NCBI RefSeq assembly: GCF_000317285.1
Contig: NZ_AJLN01000116.1
Coordinates: forward strand, 248,001 to 312,000
Direction of reading: 5' to 3'
DNA length: 64,000 nucleotides
Origin: Chlorogloeopsis fritschii PCC 6912
GTDB taxonomy: Bacteria > Cyanobacteriota > Cyanobacteriia > Cyanobacteriales > Nostocaceae
The position numbers were made by a program, and so were the translations under genes. The notes beneath the pieces are model-generated. The model was not told the DNA's origin. It ran no database searches and was given only the letters and a program-made list of their open reading frames with translations. Of the stretch, positions 17,553-25,202 are shown one piece after another; the first letter of the stretch is position 1; the number at the start of each line of letters is the position of its first letter.

Positions 17553-20177
17553 TCATAAAACCAGAGAATTTAAAACAACTTCTCGAACTTTGGCAGCAGA
17601 ATCTTGTTGCAATGCTGTAGCTGCGATCGCCTGTGCTTGTGCCATTGTTAATTTAGCGATCGCTTCTTTAAATACCGGAATAGCGAGAGGACTTAAACTT
17701 ACCTCATCTAGCCCCAACCCTAGTAAAATTGGTGCTGATAAGGGATCTGCGGCAACTTCGCCACACAATCCTACCCAAATACCAGCAGCGTGAGCAGTTT
17801 GCACTGTTTGCTGGATCATTCGCAATACCGCTGGATGCAAGGCATCAGCTAAAGGAGCCACTTGTGGATTGGTGCGATCTGCCGCCATCACGTATTGGCT
17901 GAGATCGTTGGTGCCAAGACTGAAAAAGTCTACTTCTTGAGCTAATTGTTCGGCAATGGCAACTGCTGATGGCACTTCCACCATTATCCCTACTTCCATT
18001 TTTTCATCAAAGGGAATGCCAGCTTGACGTAGTTCTGCTTGCACCTCAGCCAACATCGCCTTAGCCGCCTGTATTTCTGCAACAGTCGCAATCATCGGAA
18101 ACATGATTTTAACTTGATGTCGCGCACTAGCTTTTAAAATTGCTCGTAATTGAGTTTGCAAAATTTGGGGACGATCTAAACAAAAACGAATGCCGCGCCA
18201 GCCTAAGAAAGGATTAGTTTCCGGTTGCATTCCTAAATAGGGCAGTGGTTTATCTCCACCAGCATCAAGCGTGCGAATAATTAAAGGATGAGTGCCCAGA
18301 ATTTGAGCGATCGCTTGATAAACTGTTAGTTGCTCTTCTTCAGAAGGAGCGCTTGTACGATGAAGATAGAGAAATTCGGTACGCAGCAATCCTACACCCT
18401 CTGCACCCATATTTAGAGCTTGTTGTGTATCTTCTATACTGCCAATATTTGCAAGTACGCTAATCTGGTGGCGATCGCGGGTTAAACAAGGCTGGTGTGC
18501 CGCAGCTAGTGCTCGTTGTCGGGCAGTTTGCTGGGTATGCCGTTTTCCCTCAAGTGCAGCCAAAGTATCTGGTTCTGGTTCTATCCATACATTACCAGTC
18601 TCACCATCAACCGTCAGCAGCGTTCCATCTGCAACCTGCAATATCTCTGATGGTAAGCCAACAACAGCAGGAATACCTAACGAACGTGCCAGAATCGCAC
18701 TGTGGGCAGTGGCACTACCAGCAGTAATACAAATGCCCAAAACTTTTGTCGGATCTAAACTAGCTGTGTCAGAAGGAGTAAGATCGCTAGCAACTAAAAT
18801 AGCTGGTTGGGATAAATCCACAGTAGTGATGGGAGTACCCGATAAGATTCGCAAAATTCTTTGTCCCACATCTACTACATCTGCTACTCGCTCTTGCAAA
18901 TATGGATCTTCCAACTGGTGATAGTTATTCGCCACCTCCTCAATCACCGCACCCCATGCAGCTTCTGCATTTAGGTGCAGTGCAAATATCCTTTCCTGCA
19001 CAGTCTCTAGCAGCATTGGATCTTCAAGAAATAGTAAATGAGCATCAAAAATGGCAGCTTCCGCGTCACCAATTTGAATTGAAGAGTGTGTCAGTAACGC
19101 CTGAATTTCCTGTCGTGCAATTCGTAGCGCTGCCTGTAGCCGCTGCCACTCAGCCTCAGGATTGTCTACGTGATATTCCTGAATACGAATAGGTGCGGCG
19201 TGGTGCCAGACAACCGTTGTTTTTTTAAATTGAAAGCTAGGTGCGATCGCCACTCCAGGCGAGGCAGGAATTCCTTTTAGGGAGGAAGGGGAAAGGAGCC
19301 AGTGCGTTGCGAGCAGCGCTGCGGGAGGGTTTCCCTCCGCAGAAGCACCTGGCGTGGAGAGATGGGGAGAAGGGGGAATAGCATGAGATTCTAAAACGCT
19401 GTCATCTTCACCAAAATGGCTTTCTACTAATGCTTTTAGTGCAGCTAAAGCCTCATCTGCATCAGCACCAGTGGCTGTAATAGCAATTTCGTGTCCTTGA
19501 CGCACCCCTAACATTGTCACTTGGTTAATGCTGTCAGCACGTACAAAACCGCTACCTTTAGTTAAATTACATACTTGAATTTGCGATTGAAATCGAGTAG
19601 CACACGCTACAAACTTAGCTGCTGGACGAGCGTGCAAACCTAACCTATTATGAACAGTCAGATGAATTTCTCTTGTTATTTGTCCTGTACTGAGAGAAGC
19701 CTCTTCAGGCGCGCCCATATCATGAGTCACTTGTTCTTCACCAATGATTGATGACGGATGACTAATGGCAACACCTAATTGAGCTGCTTTTGGTAGTAAT
19801 GCTGCTTGGGCTTCTGCAATCACTCGCTGCATATCACTACCAGATGCAGCTGCAACTGCTGCTGCGATCGCACCTTCTACTAGAGGTGCTGCACACAAGT
19901 GTACTTTTGCTTGTTGTTCTGGTAGAAGAAACTCTAGTGCCATTTCTGCACTCATCAAAGCGCTACCCAGATCCATCAACACGAGAACGCCATCTTCACT
20001 GTAAACAGAGGCGATCGCTTCATAAACTTGTATAGCATCTGTACCGAGCGGGTTCTGTGGATCGTCAATTCCAGCAGCAACAGCCAAGGAAACTTTGCCC
20101 TGAACCATCTGCGCTACCACCTCCCGCACTCCTTCAGCTAATCGTTTGCTGTGAGAAACAATGACAAGTCCAACCAC
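17553..20177 (-). CDS. dhaM: Phosphotransferase fusion: DhaM (EIIA-Man) - HPr - Enzyme I
   Basis: An 874-residue three-domain PTS protein. Residues 1-135 are the mannose-type EIIA/DhaM domain with active His9 (VIVSHS) and the MDLGSALM motif. Residues about 170-258 are HPr with active His182 in GLHARPAAKF. Residues about 302-870 are Enzyme I with phospho-histidine His492 in GSATAHSAILARS, a GWRGIRFCLDRP segment, and the PEP-site LCGEVAADP near the end. It should take phosphate from PEP and pass it along its own domains to the dihydroxyacetone kinase subunit DhaL. DhaK and DhaL are not in this window. Residues about 275-294 between HPr and EI are encoded by an inserted palindromic repeat. No membrane EIIC is present. 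Confidence 0.93.
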   Translation of the reverse strand: MVGLVIVSHSKRLAEGVREVVAQMVQGKVSLAVAAGIDDPQNPLGTDAIQVYEAIASVYSEDGVLVLMDLGSALMSAEMALEFLLPEQQAKVHLCAAPLVEGAIAAAVAAASGSDMQRVIAEAQAALLPKAAQLGVAISHPSSIIGEEQVTHDMGAPEEASLSTGQITREIHLTVHNRLGLHARPAAKFVACATRFQSQIQVCNLTKGSGFVRADSINQVTMLGVRQGHEIAITATGADADEALAALKALVESHFGEDDSVLESHAIPPSPHLSTPGASAEGNPPAALLATHWLLSPSSLKGIPASPGVAIAPSFQFKKTTVVWHHAAPIRIQEYHVDNPEAEWQRLQAALRIARQEIQALLTHSSIQIGDAEAAIFDAHLLFLEDPMLLETVQERIFALHLNAEAAWGAVIEEVANNYHQLEDPYLQERVADVVDVGQRILRILSGTPITTVDLSQPAILVASDLTPSDTASLDPTKVLGICITAGSATAHSAILARSLGIPAVVGLPSEILQVADGTLLTVDGETGNVWIEPEPDTLAALEGKRHTQQTARQRALAAAHQPCLTRDRHQISVLANIGSIEDTQQALNMGAEGVGLLRTEFLYLHRTSAPSEEEQLTVYQAIAQILGTHPLIIRTLDAGGDKPLPYLGMQPETNPFLGWRGIRFCLDRPQILQTQLRAILKASARHQVKIMFPMIATVAEIQAAKAMLAEVQAELRQAGIPFDEKMEVGIMVEVPSAVAIAEQLAQEVDFFSLGTNDLSQYVMAADRTNPQVAPLADALHPAVLRMIQQTVQTAHAAGIWVGLCGEVAADPLSAPILLGLGLDEVSLSPLAIPVFKEAIAKLTMAQAQAIAATALQQDSAAKVREVVLNSLVL
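19298..19353. repeat. Palindromic repeat inserted in frame in dhaM
   Basis: 56 bp, plus strand GCCAGTGCGTTGCGAGCAGC to CACCTGGC, with the internal hairpin GCGGGAGGG-TTT-CCCTCCGC. The ends GCCAGTGC and the near-inverted CACCTGGC match the ends of the 42-bp family and the units at 42131-42241. The reading frame stays open on the minus strand. Confidence 0.75.
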
Positions 20178-20659
20178 GGCAATACCATTAAATTAATTAA
20201 AAAGCTTTTGCTTGCCCAATCCCCTTTGTTACTTACTTCCATTGTGCAACGTCAAAATCAGTGTTGATCGTAATTTTGACTTACCGGGCTTTTAGTGTCC
20301 ATTGGTAATCTCCATTTTTAGCAGAAAACATTAAGATGTCTGCAATCGTACAACTTTATCATCACCTTGCGTCACTTAGTATGAGATCTTTTTATTTTTT
20401 TGTAGTGTCAAAAACTTAACTTCAGATGAGCGATCGCCTTTTACTGTTTGCAATTAGCTGTCTAAATTGGTAGAGCCATGATAAAGTCTGACCCTTATCC
20501 AAGAACAGAGTTTACTTCCAGAGTCCCTTGATGTTTTTCGACGACAATTTGGTGAGTGATAGCAAGCCCTAATCCAGTTCCTAAATAAATAATGACTTTC
20601 AAGACTGTCACTACAATTAATGCACTATTTTAAGGCGGTCACGTCACTAGTTCCTACTT
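20178..20659. other. Intergenic region with a kinase remnant
   Basis: 482 bases between dhaM and the sensor kinase. The left half (20178-20460) shows no gene; it holds one HIP1-like site near 20430 and should include the dhaM promoter. The right half holds a decayed kinase fragment. Confidence 0.55.
20462..20589 (-). pseudogene. Remnant of the C-terminus of a histidine kinase
   Basis: Reading the minus strand from about 20589 gives LGTGLGLAITHQIVVEKHQG, then TLEVNSVLG, an internal TAA, then GSDFIMALPI and a stop. This is the G2 box and C-terminal strand of a HATPase domain, as in hybrid kinases. The stop replaces the residue between the two glycines of the usual GxGS motif. Nothing kinase-like remains upstream. 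It lies directly downstream of the intact kinase gene on the same strand. Confidence 0.75.
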
Positions 20660-22078
20660 TCACGTCAGCGGCAAACAAATAGTAAACGTAGCCCCCTCAC
20701 CAAGCTTGCTACTAGCATTAATGCTACCTCCGTGAGCTTCAATAATACGTTTGGCGATCGCTAAACCTAAGCCCACTCCCCGCCCTTTGCGAGAGCGATC
20801 GCCAGTGTAAAATTGCTCAAAAATACGGGGAAGGTCGCTGTCCTTTATACCTTTGCCTTGATCGCAGATTGTCACAATTGCTTGTTTACCTTCCCTATAG
20901 CCAGTAATAAATATTTGAGAATTAGGGACTGAATGTTTAATGGCGTTATCTAACAAATTGAGAAATGCTTGCAATAACCTTTCTGGATCGCCCTTGATTT
21001 GCAAATCAGTAACGTTAATTTGAGCAGAAATTTGCGAATTTTGCATTCGCGTTTCTACAGCTCTAACCGCACGCCGAATCAAGCTGGAAAGTTCGATATT
21101 TTGCTGTTCGAGGAGTGACACCCCAGCTTCTAAGCGCCCTAAATCCAGCAAGTCATGAATTAACCGTGACAGCCGCTTGGTTTCGTCTTCGACAATTTGA
21201 AAGAAGCGATCGCGCACAGCCGCATCAGAAGCAGCCCCACTGCGGAGAGCTTCAATTGTAACTAGAACATTACTAATGGGAGTGCGGAGTTCGTGAGATA
21301 CGTTTGCCAAAAACGCTCGCCGTTCCTGATCGAGCGATGCCAAGCGTTCGCTCATCCGGTTTAATTCTAGTGCTAACTGATCTAACTCGTTACTTTGACG
21401 AATCTGGAGTTTATCACCAAAATGCCCCCCACCCATTCGGATCGCAAAATTTTTCATCGTCTGAATTGGACGAGAAAGGCTACGCGCCAACCATTCACTA
21501 ATAATGGTACAAAGTACAAGCGTGAATACTAATGTTCCTAGCACTGTCCAAATAATTATGGCAAACTGACGTTGAAATTGTTGCAGGGTGATAGACATTC
21601 GCATTGCACCCAATAACTTACCGTTACGCACTATCGGCTGGGCGATAAATAATCTATCATCATTACTTAAGACTCCTTTTGCCACACCTTGCTCTTCTCG
21701 ATTTTCCAAGGCCGCACTAATACCAGGCACAGTCCGCCAATCTGCAATCTGTCTGTCTTGTTGAGGGTTAGCAGATGTGGCAATCAGTTTACCCTGACTA
21801 TCAAATACGCGTAAGGTAATTGTCTCAGCAGCACCATAACGCCGTACAGTTAGCTCGACTCTGCTGCGATCATTGTTTTCAAGCGCGTCAGCAATACTTT
21901 CACCCAGCGCAGTACTCCAGTTTCGCATCTCTGTCTGCCTCATTTTCATAAAATAGGCATGGAACGACCAGAGAATGTATCCTGCCATGAGTGAGGTTCC
22001 CAAGGTAGTCAGTAGCAGGTAAGTCGCTAATAGCTTTGTGTGGATGGAATTCCACTTAATTTGAGGTAACCAGCCCAT
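20660..22078 (-). CDS. Membrane sensor histidine kinase with HAMP domain
   Basis: A 472-residue transmembrane kinase. A first membrane helix at about residues 17-38 (LLATYLLLTTLGTSLMAGYI) is followed by an extracytoplasmic sensor region of about 130 residues and a second helix (IIIWTVLGTLVFTLVLCTII). Then come a HAMP domain (LARSLSRPIQTMKNFA), HisKA with phospho-acceptor His262 in ANVSHELRTP, and HATPase with the N box FLNLLDNAIKH, DQGKGI and the G2 box GVGLGLAIAK. All catalytic residues look intact. It starts 7 bp after the stop of the response regulator, so the two genes form an operon. Confidence 0.95.
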   Translation of the reverse strand: MGWLPQIKWNSIHTKLLATYLLLTTLGTSLMAGYILWSFHAYFMKMRQTEMRNWSTALGESIADALENNDRSRVELTVRRYGAAETITLRVFDSQGKLIATSANPQQDRQIADWRTVPGISAALENREEQGVAKGVLSNDDRLFIAQPIVRNGKLLGAMRMSITLQQFQRQFAIIIWTVLGTLVFTLVLCTIISEWLARSLSRPIQTMKNFAIRMGGGHFGDKLQIRQSNELDQLALELNRMSERLASLDQERRAFLANVSHELRTPISNVLVTIEALRSGAASDAAVRDRFFQIVEDETKRLSRLIHDLLDLGRLEAGVSLLEQQNIELSSLIRRAVRAVETRMQNSQISAQINVTDLQIKGDPERLLQAFLNLLDNAIKHSVPNSQIFITGYREGKQAIVTICDQGKGIKDSDLPRIFEQFYTGDRSRKGRGVGLGLAIAKRIIEAHGGSINASSKLGEGATFTICLPLT

Positions 22079-22085
22079 TTATCGA

Positions 22086-22460
22086 TTAAGATTGCTTCTC
22101 CGCACGACGACGCAGCACGGCTTTGATGCGTGCCAAAAGTTCACGAGTATTGAAAGGTTTTGTAACATAATCATCAGCTCCTGCTTCTAAACCCCAGATT
22201 TTGTCAATGTCTTGGTCTTTAGCAGTGAGCATGACAATTGGCACATCAGAGAAAGCGCGAATTCGCCAGCAAACCTCCATGCCATCAACTTCTGGCAGCA
22301 TCAAGTCTAATAATATTACGTCTGGCACTTGCTTGTGAAACTGCTTAATCGCATTGTGACCGTCTGCTGCTGTGGTTACGGTGTAGCCTTCTTTTTGTAA
22401 AGTATAAGAAAGGCTTTCTCGTAACGCTTCTTCATCGTCTACTAGTAATACGTGGGGCAT
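22086..22460 (-). CDS. Stand-alone response regulator receiver (OmpR-like, no DNA-binding domain)
   Basis: A 124-residue receiver with the acidic pair in VDDEE, phospho-acceptor Asp52 in LLDLMLP, a conserved threonine in MLTAKDQ, and Lys101 in YVTKPF. It ends in RIKAVLRRRAEKQS, the interdomain linker that in OmpR/PhoB proteins leads into the winged helix. Here the gene simply stops, 7 bp before the kinase start. I chose ATG 22460, since the extra 12 codons from 22496 are not receiver-like. The kinase next door is the likely phosphate donor. Confidence 0.9.
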   Translation of the reverse strand: MPHVLLVDDEEALRESLSYTLQKEGYTVTTAADGHNAIKQFHKQVPDVILLDLMLPEVDGMEVCWRIRAFSDVPIVMLTAKDQDIDKIWGLEAGADDYVTKPFNTRELLARIKAVLRRRAEKQS

Positions 22461-22566
22461 AGTTACTTTAAAGTTGGTAATTGTTGGAAAATTCAAGCAC
22501 TGTATGACAACATCTAATCTTATATGTAATATTTAAGACATCTGTCTACAGATACAAATTTACTTC

Positions 22567-23910
22567 TCAATCTTGTCCTATGACTTTCATGACTCGATGA
22601 TACCGCTCTTGGACATCCTTGCGATCTTGTTCTTCCGATAAAGCTGCTTGGCTACTGCGCAAAATCATCTCTGCATGACGACGTAAAGCAGCTTGGTATT
22701 TGGGGTTTTGGGTATAAGTAGCAATCAGAGCGATCGCCTCCATTAAACGGATTGTCACTGCTACATCTGTGGTACTGTACTGACGAATTTGGTTAAAAGC
22801 GGTATCAACTAACCCTGCAAAAGTTACTGGTTCAGCAATTACTCGCAGGTTATTGTTGTCATCAAAGCGATAAGGGGAAGGAAAATTCCTTTGGGCAAGG
22901 TGAGAAAGCCCAGCTCCAAGGCGATCAATACACCGAATAGCAGTAAATGGATCGTTGACTGCGGGAGAAATAGCACGCAGAGCAATTTCAACTAATTGCT
23001 CAATCGGAAACTCTATATCCTGCTGTTCAGTACGTTCCTTGCCCAGAATAAAGGCATCGTTAATCTGTTTTTGTAGAGATGTGGAATTGCGTGTCTTGAC
23101 ATCTGCACCTTCCTCAGTCCTAACCATAACTAAAATCGTACTTGGAAAAACAAACTTTCCCGGTCGAGACTTGATCCGCAACAGCAGATTTTGCTTACAG
23201 GCTATCTTCATTAATTCTTCGTCATCAATGGTTTGGATATAACCCTTACCAGTAGCTTTAATTGGATAAGCTTCTGAGTCAAAATTTATAGGAATTTCTG
23301 TTACCTGGTGTTCCGGCAGACTACGTCCGATTCTTTCAGGAAATAGACGCTTGATCGCCCGATCTAAATCCGTACTCACTTCAGCAATTACATGAGATAC
23401 CTGAATAATAGTAGAAGCATGATGAATAAAGTAAATTAGTACACCAATACTTACAAGCGCCAACAAAATACCGACTGTCACTGATATCTGCGGTATAAAC
23501 TCGTCTTGTCCATCTTCCCCTCGAATTGTCCGCAGTACGAGCAAGGAATAAATAAAAGTAGCAATAAATGTGCCTAATACAACCTGATTTCCGGTATCCT
23601 GCATGAAATTACGCAGTAAACGCGGGCCGAAATTCGATGAAGCTAGCTGCAAAGCAACAATTGTAATCGAAAAAGCTGTAGCGGTAACGCTGACAATGGA
23701 ACCAGCTACAGCTGAAAGTAAACCACGTGCGCCATCAGGCCCGCCAGTATATATCCATCCCCACTGTTCAAAAGGCCCGTAATAGCCTTGCCTGTCAAGT
23801 GTTAACATTGTAAATGCCAAGGCAATTGCTGCCACTGCCATAATTGTTGGTACAAACCAATAACTGGAGTGGAGTGAGTCCCAAATTTTGCTGAGTTTGA
23901 TGTTTTTCAT
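22567..23910 (-). CDS. DUF2254 membrane protein
   Basis: A 447-residue protein of the DUF2254 family. Four hydrophobic helices occupy the first 170 residues (WFVPTIMAVAAIALAFTML; the next includes GLLSAVAGSIVSVTATAFS). The SSNFGPRLLRNFMQD signature lies between them. The C-terminal half is soluble, with AISPAVNDPFTAIRCIDRL. The function is unknown; the position beside a mechanosensitive channel, with a 4-bp overlap, suggests an envelope or ion-related role. The end is at a normal position for the family. Confidence 0.88.
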   Translation of the reverse strand: MKNIKLSKIWDSLHSSYWFVPTIMAVAAIALAFTMLTLDRQGYYGPFEQWGWIYTGGPDGARGLLSAVAGSIVSVTATAFSITIVALQLASSNFGPRLLRNFMQDTGNQVVLGTFIATFIYSLLVLRTIRGEDGQDEFIPQISVTVGILLALVSIGVLIYFIHHASTIIQVSHVIAEVSTDLDRAIKRLFPERIGRSLPEHQVTEIPINFDSEAYPIKATGKGYIQTIDDEELMKIACKQNLLLRIKSRPGKFVFPSTILVMVRTEEGADVKTRNSTSLQKQINDAFILGKERTEQQDIEFPIEQLVEIALRAISPAVNDPFTAIRCIDRLGAGLSHLAQRNFPSPYRFDDNNNLRVIAEPVTFAGLVDTAFNQIRQYSTTDVAVTIRLMEAIALIATYTQNPKYQAALRRHAEMILRSSQAALSEEQDRKDVQERYHRVMKVIGQD

Positions 23911-24923
23911 ACTTCATCGCGAGTAGATACAGCCTCACTGTCTCCTGTACTACCATTGCTTTGGGAGCGCATTTCGGCAAGCTTTCTGAGCGAATCACTG
24001 ATACTGCGCGGCTTTGGCACTTTCCCCTTACCAGCAGGCCAACCTTCGCGTTGACGAGAGCGATCGCCATCAGTCTCTTCAGTTTGATCGTGGAAAAGAA
24101 TTTGTTGGGTGGGGAATGGTAAATCAATACCATTAGCTATGAGTTTCTTTTTAATTGCAGTTAGCACCTTATCTCGTGCATCTAAGGCATCAGCGCGACG
24201 GGGCGGTTGAATCCACCAACGAGCGCGGATATTCACCGTGCTTTCTGCCAACTCCATTACCAACGCATCTGGGGCAGGTTCTCTTAGCACCCCTTCCGTT
24301 TCGTGCATGGCTTCCAAAATCAACTGCTTGGCTCTATCAATATCATCCCCGTAGCCAATGCCAACATCGTATTCTAAGCGGCGATGATCGAAAGCAGTAT
24401 TTACCTGCACAGAATTTGTGAATAATTCTGAATTGGGAATCACAATTCGACGACCATCATAGGTTTTAATGGTTGTGGCTCGTGTCTCAATGTTTTCAAC
24501 CGTTCCTTCAAAATTCTTAAATACAATTTGGTCGCCAATTTGGAACGGTTCTGTCAGCAAAATTAAAATCCCTGCCAGGAAATTTTGCAGAATGTCCCGA
24601 AAAGCAAAACCAATCGCAACCCCGCTAATTCCCAATAATTGCACCAAATCTCCAGCCCGGAGAGTGGGAATCACAATCGTGAGCGAAATAAACAAACCTA
24701 ACAAAATAGTTGCACCCTGCGCCAGCCTTCCTAGCACCATTCCCAAATTCCGTGCATGACGGCGGTTACTAGTTAATCGCTTCACCACCTGCTTAATTGT
24801 CCTTGCAACAAAGAAAAAGATGACAAAAACAATTAACGCCAAGACAATATTTGGCAACAGGGCAAAAAAACCATTGACCATTGCCTGAACCTTTTGCCAA
24901 GCATTGGATATATCTGCGTTCAT
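23907..24923 (-). CDS. Small-conductance mechanosensitive channel (MscS family)
   Basis: A 338-residue MscS protein. N-terminal helices include NIVLALIVFVIFFFVARTI and ILLGLFISLTIVIPTL. The pore helix and beta-domain entry read GISGVAIGFAFRDILQNFLAG, followed by EPFQIGDQI and VENIETRATTIKTYDGRRI, the most conserved MscS segment. It opens under membrane tension to release solutes after osmotic downshock. The C-terminal 60 residues are polar (DRSRQREGWPAGKGK). Its stop overlaps the start of the DUF2254 gene (ATGA), a sign of translational coupling. Confidence 0.94.
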   Translation of the reverse strand: MNADISNAWQKVQAMVNGFFALLPNIVLALIVFVIFFFVARTIKQVVKRLTSNRRHARNLGMVLGRLAQGATILLGLFISLTIVIPTLRAGDLVQLLGISGVAIGFAFRDILQNFLAGILILLTEPFQIGDQIVFKNFEGTVENIETRATTIKTYDGRRIVIPNSELFTNSVQVNTAFDHRRLEYDVGIGYGDDIDRAKQLILEAMHETEGVLREPAPDALVMELAESTVNIRARWWIQPPRRADALDARDKVLTAIKKKLIANGIDLPFPTQQILFHDQTEETDGDRSRQREGWPAGKGKVPKPRSISDSLRKLAEMRSQSNGSTGDSEAVSTRDEV

Positions 24924-25025
24924 TACCTACACTCGCTTGTTAGTCGAGGATGATAATAGCCAATAATTGCAGAGCGAAAATCTATCTAAGGACTTTGAAA
25001 TATTGTGACGCAAGGAAGATTGTAT

Positions 25026-25143
25026 TTACAGTGCTTTTCACATGATTAGACCACAAATTGTAGCGTGAGCATTGCTCTCCAATATTTACAATTTACTAAA
25101 TAGGCTTTGACGGCAATGCCCACCTTACAGAAAACCGCTGTAA
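25026..25143. mobile_element. MITE copy 2, inverted ends relative to core
   Basis: 118 bp between TTACAGTGCTTTTC and GAAAACCGCTGTAA, flanked by TA. The left 38 bases match the reverse complement of the right end of copy 1, and the right 31 bases match the reverse complement of its left end. The core CTCCAATATTTACAATTTAC is in the same orientation as in copy 1. It lacks the nested 42-bp element. It lies immediately upstream of hyuA. Confidence 0.8.
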
Positions 25144-25202
25144 GTAGAACTATTCCAAACATAACTGCTACTCTACTTTTAGTTAATAGACGAAATCGAA
25201 CT

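Noticed and set aside
23795-24133. 112-codon minus-strand frame between DUF2254 and MscS
   Set aside because: It overlaps both well-supported genes in another frame.
25107-25202. Upstream extension of hyuA
   Set aside because: These 32 codons translate the MITE end and its flank. The family N-terminus starts at ATG 25203.
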